Shown: one piece after another, positions 9,541-17,500 of the stretch
How the letters are laid out: every line of letters begins with the position of its first letter
How positions within the stretch are numbered: the first letter of the stretch is position 1
The notes under the pieces: generated by a model
The model's database searches: none
Told to the model about the DNA's origin: nothing
The model's input: the letters and a program-made list of their open reading frames with translations, nothing else
Program-made: the position numbers and the translations under genes
Assembly (NCBI GenBank): GCA_026708505.1
Contig: JAPOUU010000108.1
Span: 38,040 to 102,039, forward strand
Reading direction: 5' to 3'
Source of the DNA: Hyphomicrobiales bacterium
GTDB taxonomy: Bacteria; Pseudomonadota; Alphaproteobacteria; JAPOUT01
Length of the DNA stretch: 64,000 nt

Positions 9541-10515
9541 ATGGGTAAGCCCGGGATAATGATTTGCGGACACGGGAGTCGTGACGAGGATGCGGTGCGC
9601 GAGTTTCACACTTTGCAGGACGGGTTGAAACGCCTGCTTCCCGAACATGATGTGGACAGCGGGTTTTTGGAGTTTGCGCGCCCGACGATCGGCGAAGGCC
9701 TGGACGCCCTGCGCCAACGCGGCAACAAGGATGTCGTTGCGTTGCCCGCAATGTTGTTTGCCGCCGCGCATGCCAAGAACGACATTCCCGCCCTGTTGAA
9801 CGATTACCGGGCGCATAACGGCATCAATATCCGTTACGGCCGGGAGTTGGGCGTCACGCCCGCCCTGCTGCAGGCGGCAAGCGGACGCATTGCGGACGCC
9901 TTGGAGGGTGCCGGCGATCACATCCCCCGCGAGGAGACGCTGCTGCTTTTGGCCGGCCGCGGGGCGTCTGATCCGGATGCCAACGCAAACGTCTCGAAGG
10001 TGATGCGTCTGCTGTGGGAGGGCCTGGGGCTGGGCTGGGGCGAAGTTTGCTACTCCGGCGTAACTTTCCCGTTGACCGCGCCGGCGCTTGATCACGCCGC
10101 CCGCATGGGCTTCAAGCGCATCGTGATATTCCCGTGGTTTTTGTTCACCGGCGTTTTGGTCAAGCGGATTTACGCGGCGGTGGATGAAGCCGCGCGTGCG
10201 CATCCCGGTGTTGAATTCGTCAAGGCGAAATATTTTTCGGACCATCCGCTTATCTTGCAAACGTTTCTCGAGCGCGCGCAGGAGGTCGACAGCGGCGACA
10301 ATGCCATGAACTGCCAGCTGTGCAAATACCGCGAAGGCATGCCGGGTTTTGAGGCGGAAGTCGGACTGCCGCAGGAGAGTCACCATCATCATGTCGAGGG
10401 TATCGGCACCGGTGCGCACGCGCATGCACACACGCATGATCACGACCATTCGCACCGCCCCGCCTACCCTCACGCCGACCACCCTCTCGGACCCGCAAGC
10501 CTGAAGAAGGAATGA
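9541..10515 (+). CDS. cbiX: Sirohydrochlorin cobaltochelatase, long CbiX type with His-rich tail
   Basis: CbiX inserts cobalt into sirohydrochlorin, the entry step of the cobalt-early cobalamin route. The 324-residue protein is a tandem of two chelatase folds. The first has the catalytic histidines (MICGHGSRDED near residue 9 and FAAAHAKND near residue 78); the second has AGRGASDPDAN where the first has GHGS, so only the N-terminal half keeps the active site. The C-terminal part has NCQLCKYR, matching the MxCxxC motif linked to a 4Fe-4S cluster in long CbiX proteins, then about 13 histidines in the last 45 residues, probably a metal store. The start at 9541 follows GGAGAG; a longer frame from 9442 is less likely. 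It overlaps cobH by 4 bp. Confidence 0.9.
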   Translation: MGKPGIMICGHGSRDEDAVREFHTLQDGLKRLLPEHDVDSGFLEFARPTIGEGLDALRQRGNKDVVALPAMLFAAAHAKNDIPALLNDYRAHNGINIRYGRELGVTPALLQAASGRIADALEGAGDHIPREETLLLLAGRGASDPDANANVSKVMRLLWEGLGLGWGEVCYSGVTFPLTAPALDHAARMGFKRIVIFPWFLFTGVLVKRIYAAVDEAARAHPGVEFVKAKYFSDHPLILQTFLERAQEVDSGDNAMNCQLCKYREGMPGFEAEVGLPQESHHHHVEGIGTGAHAHAHTHDHDHSHRPAYPHADHPLGPASLKKE

Positions 10516-11144
10516 AATTCTCGTATACGCGCGCGCCCGAGGAGATATTGCGCCGCTCTTTCGCGCAGGTTTCCCAGGCGTGCGATCTCGCCCGCCTGCC
10601 CGCCGACCTTCACGGCGTCGCGTTGCGCCTGGTTCATGCGTGTGCAATGCCGGAAATCGTCGACCGTCTGGCATGGCGCGGCAACGTCGGCGCAATCGGG
10701 AACGAACTGCTCTCAAGAGGCGCGCCGATACTCACCGACTGCCGCATGGCCGCGAGCGGAATCTCCCATGCGCAACACTCCCGCATCGATTGTTTTCTTG
10801 ATGCCGGCGGCTGCGACGCCCTTGCCCTCCGGGAGCATATAACGCGCTCGGCGGCGGGTGTGCGCCTCTGGCGGGAGCGCATCGGCGGCTCGATTGTTGT
10901 TTTCGGCAACGCACCGACCGCTTTGTTTCAACTGCTTGAGCTTATCGAGGAAGGCATCAAGCCCCCTGCATTATTGCTGGCGTTTCCAATCGGCTTTGTC
11001 GGCGCGGCGGAATCGAAGCAGGCCCTGGTCGAAAGCGAGGGCGATTTTCCTTTTTGCAGCCTGCTGGGACGTTTTGGCGGCAGCGCGCTGGCGGCGGCGG
11101 CGGTGAACGCCCTGGCGAACCCGCCGAAGGCATCGACAACATGA
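10512..11144 (+). CDS. cobH: Precorrin-8X / cobalt-precorrin-8 methylmutase
   Basis: CobH/CbiC moves the methyl group from C11 to C12 to give (co)byrinic acid. The 210-residue length and the motifs RLVHACAMPEIV (containing the catalytic His), GNVGAIGNELLSRGAPIL and DCRMAASGI fit the family well, as does GNAPTALFQLLELIEEG later in the chain. The start is in an ATGA overlap with cbiX, and the stop overlaps the next gene in the same way, so cbiX-cobH-cobL form a tightly coupled operon. In this cobalt-early setting the CbiC reaction applies. Confidence 0.93.
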   Translation: MKFSYTRAPEEILRRSFAQVSQACDLARLPADLHGVALRLVHACAMPEIVDRLAWRGNVGAIGNELLSRGAPILTDCRMAASGISHAQHSRIDCFLDAGGCDALALREHITRSAAGVRLWRERIGGSIVVFGNAPTALFQLLELIEEGIKPPALLLAFPIGFVGAAESKQALVESEGDFPFCSLLGRFGGSALAAAAVNALANPPKASTT

Positions 11145-12373
11145 CCGCATCGCAGGTTTGGCTAACGATTGTCGGCATCGGCGACGACGGCTGGGACGGC
11201 TTGAGCGTGCACGCCAGAGACGTCGTCGAGCAATCCGGGTGCATCATCGGTTCCGAGCGGCAATTGCGCCTGCTTCCGGACTCGATGGCGCGGCGCGGCG
11301 AATCCTGGAGCGGCGACATCACATCATTGCTTGAGGGACTAAAGCAAGCGCGCAAAAAGCACGGAACGGTCTGTTTGCTGGCGAGCGGGGATCCGATGTG
11401 GCACGGCCTGGGAGCGTCTTTGTCGACTCATTTGGACAAGGAGGAGTTTTGCGTGCTGCCCGGAGTTTCTTCGCGTTCCTGGGCGGCGGCCCGCCTGGGC
11501 TGGGCTTTGCAGGAAGTGACTTGCCTAAGCCTGCATAATCGGCCGGTGAATCTTTTGCACGCGCACATTGCCCCGCGCGCCCGGCTGCTTCTGCTTTCGC
11601 GCGACGGCGACACGCCCGCGATGGTAGCGAAACTCCTGTGTGAACGCGGTTACGGATCGAGTGTCCTGCGGGTGCTGGAGCATTTGGGAGGCGAGCGTGA
11701 ACGCATCCGTGAAACGAGCGCGGAAGGTTTCAATCTCGCCGACATCGCCTCCCTTAATATGGTTGCCGTCGAGGTCGGCGAACACTGCGGCAGGGACGAT
11801 GCCGCCCTCTTCGGCCTTGCCGACGATTTGTTCGCCCATGACGGGAACATCACCCGCCGGGACCTTCGCGCGATGGCGCTTGCGCGCCTGGCCTGCCTCC
11901 CGGGAGCATTGCTGTGGGATGTCGGCGCGGGGAGCGGTTCGTTGAGCGTGGAGTGGATGCGCCTGCATCACGGCAACCGCGCGATTGCAATTGAAGCGCG
12001 GGAGGACCGCTGCCGTTTGATTGAATCCAATCGCGATGTTTTCGGCGTTCCCGGGCTGGATATTTGCACGGGAACGGCACCGGAGGCGCTCAAAGGCTTG
12101 CCGGCTCCGGATGCAATTTTTGTCGGCGGTGGCGTTTCCACCGACGGCGTGTTGGCGGCAAGTTGGAATTCGTTGCGTGCGGGAGGATGCATGGTTGCGC
12201 ATGCGGTTTCGGTGGAAGGCGAAGCGGCGCTGGTGAAATTTCGCCGGGAAGCCGGAGGCGAGTTGCTGCGCATCGGCTGCGAGCGGCTGGACGCGCTTGG
12301 CAGCATGGAGGGCTGGCGTCCGCTCCGCTCGATCGTGACATTCTCGGCGCGTAAAAACGGAGCGCAAAAATGA
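11141..12373 (+). CDS. cobL: CbiE-CbiT fusion, precorrin-6Y C5,15-methyltransferase (decarboxylating)
   Basis: A 410-residue bifunctional enzyme that methylates C5 and C15 and decarboxylates the C12 acetate side chain. Residues 1 to about 205 are the CbiE tetrapyrrole-methylase module (WLTIVGIGDDGWDGLS, LASGDPMWHGLG, LPGVSSRSWAAARLG). The remainder is the CbiT class-I SAM methyltransferase, with LLWDVGAGSGSLSVEW as the SAM-binding glycine motif. Fusion of E and T is the form seen in CobL. The start at 11141 is the ATGA overlap with cobH; an upstream in-frame ATG would extend 29 codons into cobH. It overlaps cobI by 4 bp. Confidence 0.93.
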   Translation: MTASQVWLTIVGIGDDGWDGLSVHARDVVEQSGCIIGSERQLRLLPDSMARRGESWSGDITSLLEGLKQARKKHGTVCLLASGDPMWHGLGASLSTHLDKEEFCVLPGVSSRSWAAARLGWALQEVTCLSLHNRPVNLLHAHIAPRARLLLLSRDGDTPAMVAKLLCERGYGSSVLRVLEHLGGERERIRETSAEGFNLADIASLNMVAVEVGEHCGRDDAALFGLADDLFAHDGNITRRDLRAMALARLACLPGALLWDVGAGSGSLSVEWMRLHHGNRAIAIEAREDRCRLIESNRDVFGVPGLDICTGTAPEALKGLPAPDAIFVGGGVSTDGVLAASWNSLRAGGCMVAHAVSVEGEAALVKFRREAGGELLRIGCERLDALGSMEGWRPLRSIVTFSARKNGAQK

Positions 12374-13104
12374 CCGGGGGAACGCTGTACGGCATCGGCG
12401 TCGGCCCGGGCGACCCGCAATTGATAACGCTAAAGGCTCTCGGGCTGCTGCAGCAAGCTCCGGTGATTGCGTATCCGGCACCGGAGCACGGCGAGAGTTT
12501 GACGCGCCGGATAGTCGCGCCGCACCTGGATGCCCGCGGTGATGCGTTTGAGGAGATCGCCTTGCGAATGCCGATAGAGATCGCGCGTTTTCCGGCTCAA
12601 GAAGCCTATGACCAGGCCGAGGCATTGTTGGGCAAACGTTTGCGCGAAGGAAAGGATGTTGTCGTGTTGTGCGAAGGCGACCCGTTTTTGTACGGCTCGT
12701 TCATGTATTTGTTCGCACGCATGGTGCGGGAGTTTCGTGTTGAGGTGGTCGCCGGGGTTTCATCGATAAATGCCTGTGCGGCGGCGCTGGGGAAGCCCTT
12801 GTGCGCACGGGATGACCGCGTGAGCGTGCTGCCGGCGGGCTTGCCGGAGGCGCGTTTGCTGGAATCGTTGCATACAAGCGAAACCTGCGTGTTGATTAAG
12901 GTCGGGCGCCATCTTGGGAAACTGCGGGAGATGTTGCGCGGCGCGGGGCTGGTGGAAAACGCGAGTTATGTGGAGTATGCGACAATGAACAAGCAGCGGG
13001 TTTTGCCGTTGGGGAAGTTCGAGGGGGACGCCGCTCCGTATTTTTCGATGATATTGGTGCATCGAGACGGTGACGCTCGCGGCTTGTGGGAGAAAAAAGC
13101 GTGA
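12370..13104 (+). CDS. cobI: Precorrin-2 / cobalt-precorrin-2 C20-methyltransferase
   Basis: CobI/CbiL adds a methyl group at C20 of (cobalt-)precorrin-2, using S-adenosylmethionine. The 244-residue protein begins with the tetrapyrrole-methylase signature GIGVGPGDPQLITLKAL and has the second conserved block VVLCEGDPFLYGSFMYLF (about residue 98) and EVVAGVSSINACAAALG. These features fit CbiL/CobI better than the other methylases in the cluster. It starts in an ATGA overlap with cobL and ends in TGATG with the following fusion gene. Confidence 0.93.
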   Translation: MTGGTLYGIGVGPGDPQLITLKALGLLQQAPVIAYPAPEHGESLTRRIVAPHLDARGDAFEEIALRMPIEIARFPAQEAYDQAEALLGKRLREGKDVVVLCEGDPFLYGSFMYLFARMVREFRVEVVAGVSSINACAAALGKPLCARDDRVSVLPAGLPEARLLESLHTSETCVLIKVGRHLGKLREMLRGAGLVENASYVEYATMNKQRVLPLGKFEGDAAPYFSMILVHRDGDARGLWEKKA

Positions 13105-14885
13105 TGACGACGCCGGCTTTGATTGCGCTAACGCAGAAAGGTGCGGCAACGGCGCAGCGTTTATTGCAAATTTTTCCGGATGCGGAGATATACGCGCGCG
13201 AAGGCCGTGTCGCAGATGCGCATAGTTATTTCTCGAGCATCAAGGAAGTGCTGCCCGTGCTGTTTGCGCGCGGCGTTCCGATAATCGCATTTTGCTCGAC
13301 CGGGATTATCATCCGCACGCTCGCACCAACGCTAAATGAAAAGCATGCCGAGCCGCCGGTATTGGCACTGAGTGAAGACGGCGAGCGGATCGTTCCTCTG
13401 CTGGGCGGGCACCGGGGCGGCCATGCGCTCGCACAGGAAATCGCCGAACATCTCGGAGGCTGGATTGCCTCGACCGGAGCGGGAGAAAACCGTTTTGGCG
13501 TGATGCTGGATGCACCGCCCGCCGGCTACCATCTTTCGAACGCTTCGGATTATCCGGCGTTTGTTGCCGAGTTGTTGCAACAAGAGGAAGTATGCCTGAA
13601 GCGGGACGATGATGCTCCCCCTCCCCCGTGGTTGACGCAATCCCGTTTGCCGTGGAAAAAGACGGCGGAGTTGTCCATTCATGCCACCATCAAGGAAGAG
13701 CGGGGAAATTCGAAGCGGCTGGTCTATCATCCCCGCAGATTGCTCATGGGAGTTGGCTGCGAGCGCGGCGTTGATGCGAAAGAATTGCTTGCGCTGGCGG
13801 ATGATGTATTGCGCCGTGAAAACTTGTCACGCGATTCAATAGCGGCGGTCGTGTCGGTGGACGTGAAAACGGACGAGCCCGCGTTGATTCGCCTGGGGGA
13901 GACATTGAATGTTCCTGTTCGTTTTTTTTCCGCGGAGCGGTTGGAACGCGAGACTCCGCGTTTGAAGAATCCTTCGAAGGAGGTTTTTGCGGCAATTGGA
14001 TGCCATGGCGTCGCCGAGGCGTCCGCGCTGGCGGGCGCGGGCGAAGATGCCGTGTTGCTGGTTGAGAAGAACAAGAGCGCCCGGGCGACTTGCGCGATTG
14101 CGCGGGCGAAGATGCCGGTGGATGTCGAAAATGTCGGTCGCGGACGCGGCAGCCTTGTGATTGTGGGCATGGGACCGGGCGGTTCGGCGATGCGCTCCAG
14201 GGAGGCGGAGCAGTCACTGGCAACGGCAAGTGACATTGTCGGTTATCATTTGTACTTGCGCCTGCTCGGTCCTTTGGCGGAGGGCAAGCGGCTGCATGGT
14301 TTCGAGCTCGGAGAAGAACAAGCCCGCGCAAAGAAGGCGTTGGAGTTGGCCGAACGCGGCCGTGATGTTGTTCTGGTGTCCTCGGGGGATGCGGGAATTT
14401 ATGCGATGGCATCGCCTTTGTTCGAGATACTGGAGGCGCACGGGAAGCATGGATTTGCATTACGGGTCGTTCCGGGGATTTCCGCGATGCAGGCTGCGGC
14501 GGCTCGAGGCGGGGCGCCGCTCGGGCATGATTTTGCGGTGATTTCGCTTTCGGATTTGCTCACGCCCTGGGAACAGATAGAAAAACGCTTGTCGGCGGCA
14601 CTGGAAGGCGATTTTGTGATTGCCTTGTATAATCCGGTTTCGAAACGCCGGGAACATCGATTGGCCCGTGCACTGGAATTGCTGCGCTCGATTCGCGCCC
14701 CGGCGACTCCGGTGGTGGTTGCGCGCAATCTTGGCCGCGAAAACGAGCGCGTACGCACCGTTGCATTGGAAGAAGTTAACGCAGACGAGATCGACATGAT
14801 GACCCTTCTGTTAATTGGTTCGTCCAAGACCCGTTGTTTCGGCGACCGGGTTTACACGCCGAGGGGATATTCGGAGGAGAAATGA
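13104..14885 (+). CDS. CbiG-CbiH fusion: cobalt-precorrin-5A hydrolase plus precorrin-3B C17-methyltransferase
   Basis: A 593-residue fusion. The N-terminal ~340 residues are CbiG, which opens the delta-lactone and releases acetaldehyde during anaerobic ring contraction: FCSTGIIIRTLAP, PLLGGHRGGHALAQEIA, then the CobE-like domain LLMGVGCERGVDAKEL and AAIGCHGVAEASALAGAG. From about residue 350 a complete CobJ/CbiH methylase follows (LVIVGMGPGGSAMRSREA, LVSSGDAGIYAMA, VVPGISAMQAAAARGGAPLG, ALYNPVSKRR), which methylates C17 and contracts the ring. The start at 13104 (TGATG) is preferred to GTG 13101 or 13086 in the same frame. The next gene overlaps by 4 bp. Confidence 0.92.
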   Translation: MTTPALIALTQKGAATAQRLLQIFPDAEIYAREGRVADAHSYFSSIKEVLPVLFARGVPIIAFCSTGIIIRTLAPTLNEKHAEPPVLALSEDGERIVPLLGGHRGGHALAQEIAEHLGGWIASTGAGENRFGVMLDAPPAGYHLSNASDYPAFVAELLQQEEVCLKRDDDAPPPPWLTQSRLPWKKTAELSIHATIKEERGNSKRLVYHPRRLLMGVGCERGVDAKELLALADDVLRRENLSRDSIAAVVSVDVKTDEPALIRLGETLNVPVRFFSAERLERETPRLKNPSKEVFAAIGCHGVAEASALAGAGEDAVLLVEKNKSARATCAIARAKMPVDVENVGRGRGSLVIVGMGPGGSAMRSREAEQSLATASDIVGYHLYLRLLGPLAEGKRLHGFELGEEQARAKKALELAERGRDVVLVSSGDAGIYAMASPLFEILEAHGKHGFALRVVPGISAMQAAAARGGAPLGHDFAVISLSDLLTPWEQIEKRLSAALEGDFVIALYNPVSKRREHRLARALELLRSIRAPATPVVVARNLGRENERVRTVALEEVNADEIDMMTLLLIGSSKTRCFGDRVYTPRGYSEEK

Positions 14886-15682
14886 CGGTACATTTCATTG
14901 GAGCGGGGCCGGGGGCCGCGGATTTGCTGACTTTACGGGCGAGAGATTTGATTGCCTCTGCCGGACTGGTTTTGTATGCGGGCTCGCTGGTCCCCAAGGA
15001 AGTGCTTGCGCACGCGCGGACGGATGCGCGCATGGTCGACAGCGCGTCCTTGACGCTCGACGAGATTATCGAGCAGATATCATCGGCGCATGCGGACGGC
15101 GAGGATGTTGCACGAGTGCATTCCGGGGATCCGTCTTTGTACGGCGCGATCGGGGAGCAGATGCGGCGCCTCCGCGCGCTGGGGATTGATTATGACGTAA
15201 CGCCCGGGGTTCCCGCATATGCAGCCGCCGCCGCGGCATTGTGCGTGGAATTGACCCTGCCGGATGTAAGCCAGAGCGTTGTGCTGACCCGCACGCAAGG
15301 CAAGGCGTCGGCGATGCCGAAACGTGAATCACTGGACGCCTTCGCCGCGACGGGAGCGACCTTGGCGATACACCTGTCCATTCGAAATTTGTCGAAAGTT
15401 TGCCGCGCTCTCGAGCCTCATTACGGAAGCGACTGTCCCGTCGTGGTTGCCTATCGCGTCGGCTGGGAGGATGAAGCCTTTGTTCGCGGAACGCTGGAAT
15501 CAATAGTTTCGCTCGTCCGCCCGTTGAAGATCACGCGCACGGCGTTGATACTGGTCGGACGCGTTTTAGGCGATGCAAATTTTTCGGACAGCCGCCTGTA
15601 TGACGAAACGCACGCACACGTGCTGCGACCGAAGCGGAAATCTAGCGCAACTGCCCGGTCACCCAATCGAAAGCCTCGCTGA
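14882..15682 (+). CDS. cobM: Precorrin-4 / cobalt-precorrin-4 C11-methyltransferase
   Basis: CobM/CbiF methylates C11 of the corrin precursor. The 266-residue protein begins VHFIGAGPGAADLLTLRARD, the C11-methyltransferase form of the family signature, followed by YAGSLVPKEVL, VHSGDPSLYGAIGEQM and VTPGVPAYAAAAAAL. The start at 14882 is in ATGA overlap with the fusion gene and is preceded by GGAGG; an upstream in-frame extension is not needed. Its last 41 bp are antisense to the end of cobK, so the plus-strand operon ends here. Confidence 0.94.
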   Translation: MTVHFIGAGPGAADLLTLRARDLIASAGLVLYAGSLVPKEVLAHARTDARMVDSASLTLDEIIEQISSAHADGEDVARVHSGDPSLYGAIGEQMRRLRALGIDYDVTPGVPAYAAAAAALCVELTLPDVSQSVVLTRTQGKASAMPKRESLDAFAATGATLAIHLSIRNLSKVCRALEPHYGSDCPVVVAYRVGWEDEAFVRGTLESIVSLVRPLKITRTALILVGRVLGDANFSDSRLYDETHAHVLRPKRKSSATARSPNRKPR

Positions 15683-16400
15683 CGTTTTTAACCCGCGTGC
15701 CGGGCACGGGCGGAGGCGATGCGAGCATCCATACGGGAATGTGCAATTCTCTTGCGGCATCGATTTTCGCCCGCGTCGCATCACCGCCGGAATTCTTACT
15801 CGCCAATAATTCGATTTTCCACTTTTGCAGCAAAGCACGCTCGCCCTCCAACTCGAAGGGTCCCCTCTCCAACAACAATTCCCCCGAAGGAAAATGCCGC
15901 TTGAAGTCCGATCCGTCGGAAAAATTCGGAGATTCGATGGACCTTACAAGAAAGAAGACATCTTGCCGCATTGCGAAATCTTCCAGGCCCTGCGAGCCTA
16001 CCGACACGAACACCCTGGCTTTTGCGGGCAGATCCGCCGCCATCTCTTTCAGGGAATCGAACTCCCGCCATGTGTCACCGGGCCGCGCCGTCCAGGCTTC
16101 CCGGTGCAATTGCGCCCTGGAAATATTGCAGCGCTGCGCCGCTTCGGCGGCGTTTTTTGAGATTTCCGCCGCATGGGGATGGGTCGCATCAAGCAGCAAA
16201 TCGATATTGCTTTCGCGCAGGAAGCGTTCGAGTCCGGCAACACCGCCGAATCCCCCTCTCCTGACATTTCCGTCAACATGAACGGCTTTTTGCGTGCGTC
16301 CGGCGAGCGAGTAGAAAAGTTCGAGTCCGCGGCATTTGCGCAGATCTTGTGCAAGTTCGCGCGCCTCGATGGTTCCGCCCAGGAGGAGGAGTCGCGTCAT
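15642..16400 (-). CDS. cobK: Precorrin-6A / cobalt-precorrin-6A reductase
   Basis: CobK/CbiJ reduces precorrin-6A to 6B with a pyridine nucleotide. The 252-residue protein starts LLLLGGTIEARELAQDL, the characteristic N-terminal nucleotide-binding motif, followed by LLLDATHPHAAEISKNAAEA, also a hallmark, and LLASKNSGGDATRAKIDAA near the C-terminus. It runs convergent to cobM, overlapping it by 41 bp, and its start overlaps the cbiD stop by 4 bp, so cbiD-cobK form a short minus-strand operon. Confidence 0.93.
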   Translation of the reverse strand: MTRLLLLGGTIEARELAQDLRKCRGLELFYSLAGRTQKAVHVDGNVRRGGFGGVAGLERFLRESNIDLLLDATHPHAAEISKNAAEAAQRCNISRAQLHREAWTARPGDTWREFDSLKEMAADLPAKARVFVSVGSQGLEDFAMRQDVFFLVRSIESPNFSDGSDFKRHFPSGELLLERGPFELEGERALLQKWKIELLASKNSGGDATRAKIDAARELHIPVWMLASPPPVPGTRVKNVSEAFDWVTGQLR

Positions 16401-17485
16401 TCGGCGTGCCCAATGAGGGTGCCGCTGCGGTCAATGACGAGCAATTCGACCGCGACGCTTTCGGGCAGCATGGTGACAACGCGTTCGCGTGCGGCGGATG
16501 CGATGGCATTGCCGATATGGACGCCTTCGCACATAAGGAGCACCTCGCCGATGCTCCCGGCGCTTTCGATGCGCCGCAAGATGGATTCGTCCGCACCGGC
16601 GCTTTTTGCCAACCGCGCGAGAAAGCGGAAATCAATGCTTGAACGTCCCGAGTGCAAATCGTTCGCGCCGTTCGCCAGTTTGGAGATTTTGCCCGCGCCG
16701 CCGGCGATGGTGACCCGCTCGACCGGATGCTCGCGCAGGTATTTGAGGAACCCGCCGGCGAAATCGCCCATGTCGATGGTTGCGGCTTCCTCAAGTCCGC
16801 GCCGGCGCAACAACGCTTCGGAAAGTTTGCCGGTTGCGGCTCCAATGTGCCGAATGCCTGCGGCCCGTGCGACGTCAATGCCCTGCCGGATAGAATGTAT
16901 CCACGCGGAGCATGAATAAGGGATGACGATTCCTGTTGTGCCCAGGATGGAGAGTCCCCCTTTAATGCCAAGTTTCGGGTTCCAGGTTTTTTGCGCGAGT
17001 TCCTCGCCTCCGGGGATAGCGACTTCGATGATGACGTCATCGCCCCCTTCCCGTTTGATTGCGTTTTGGATCATTCGACGCGGTGCCGGGTTGATGGCCG
17101 GCTCGCCGACTTCCAAGGGCAGGCCCGCGCGGGTGACGGTGCCGACGCCCTCGCCCGCCCGGAACGACACGCCCGATCCGGCCGCACCCTGTTCGACGCT
17201 CACGACCACCATGGCTTGGTGCGTAACGTCCGGATCGTCGCCTGCGTCTTTGACGATTCCCGCGGTGCAGCGTTTGCCCTCCCGTTGCTTGAGCGCAACG
17301 GCAAAAACGGGACGTTTGCCGTTGTCGAGTTCGATCTCGACGGAATCGGGGAAGTTGCCGCCCCGGAGCGCCCGGAAGGCCGCGATGGCCGCGGCGGTTG
17401 CACATGCCCCGGTGGTCCAGCCGCGGCGCAATCTTGTCTCATTTTTCATGTTTGCATTCTTGCATATTGTGTCCTGTCGTCCCAT
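16397..17485 (-). CDS. cbiD: Cobalt-precorrin-5B C1-methyltransferase
   Basis: CbiD methylates C1 of cobalt-precorrin-5B, a step specific to the anaerobic route (the aerobic route uses CobF). The protein is 362 residues from ATG 17485 or 350 from ATG 17449; neither start has a clear Shine-Dalgarno. The signature LRRGWTTGACATAAAIAA is near the N-terminus, followed by VKDAGDDPDVTHQAMV and later LGIKGGLSILGTTGIVIPYS. It is divergent from cbiA with only about 15 bp between the longer start and the cbiA GTG, so the two genes must share a compact promoter region or initiate inside each other. Confidence 0.93.
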   Translation of the reverse strand: MGRQDTICKNANMKNETRLRRGWTTGACATAAAIAAFRALRGGNFPDSVEIELDNGKRPVFAVALKQREGKRCTAGIVKDAGDDPDVTHQAMVVVSVEQGAAGSGVSFRAGEGVGTVTRAGLPLEVGEPAINPAPRRMIQNAIKREGGDDVIIEVAIPGGEELAQKTWNPKLGIKGGLSILGTTGIVIPYSCSAWIHSIRQGIDVARAAGIRHIGAATGKLSEALLRRRGLEEAATIDMGDFAGGFLKYLREHPVERVTIAGGAGKISKLANGANDLHSGRSSIDFRFLARLAKSAGADESILRRIESAGSIGEVLLMCEGVHIGNAIASAARERVVTMLPESVAVELLVIDRSGTLIGHAE

Positions 17486-17500
17486 TCTATCACTTTATTT

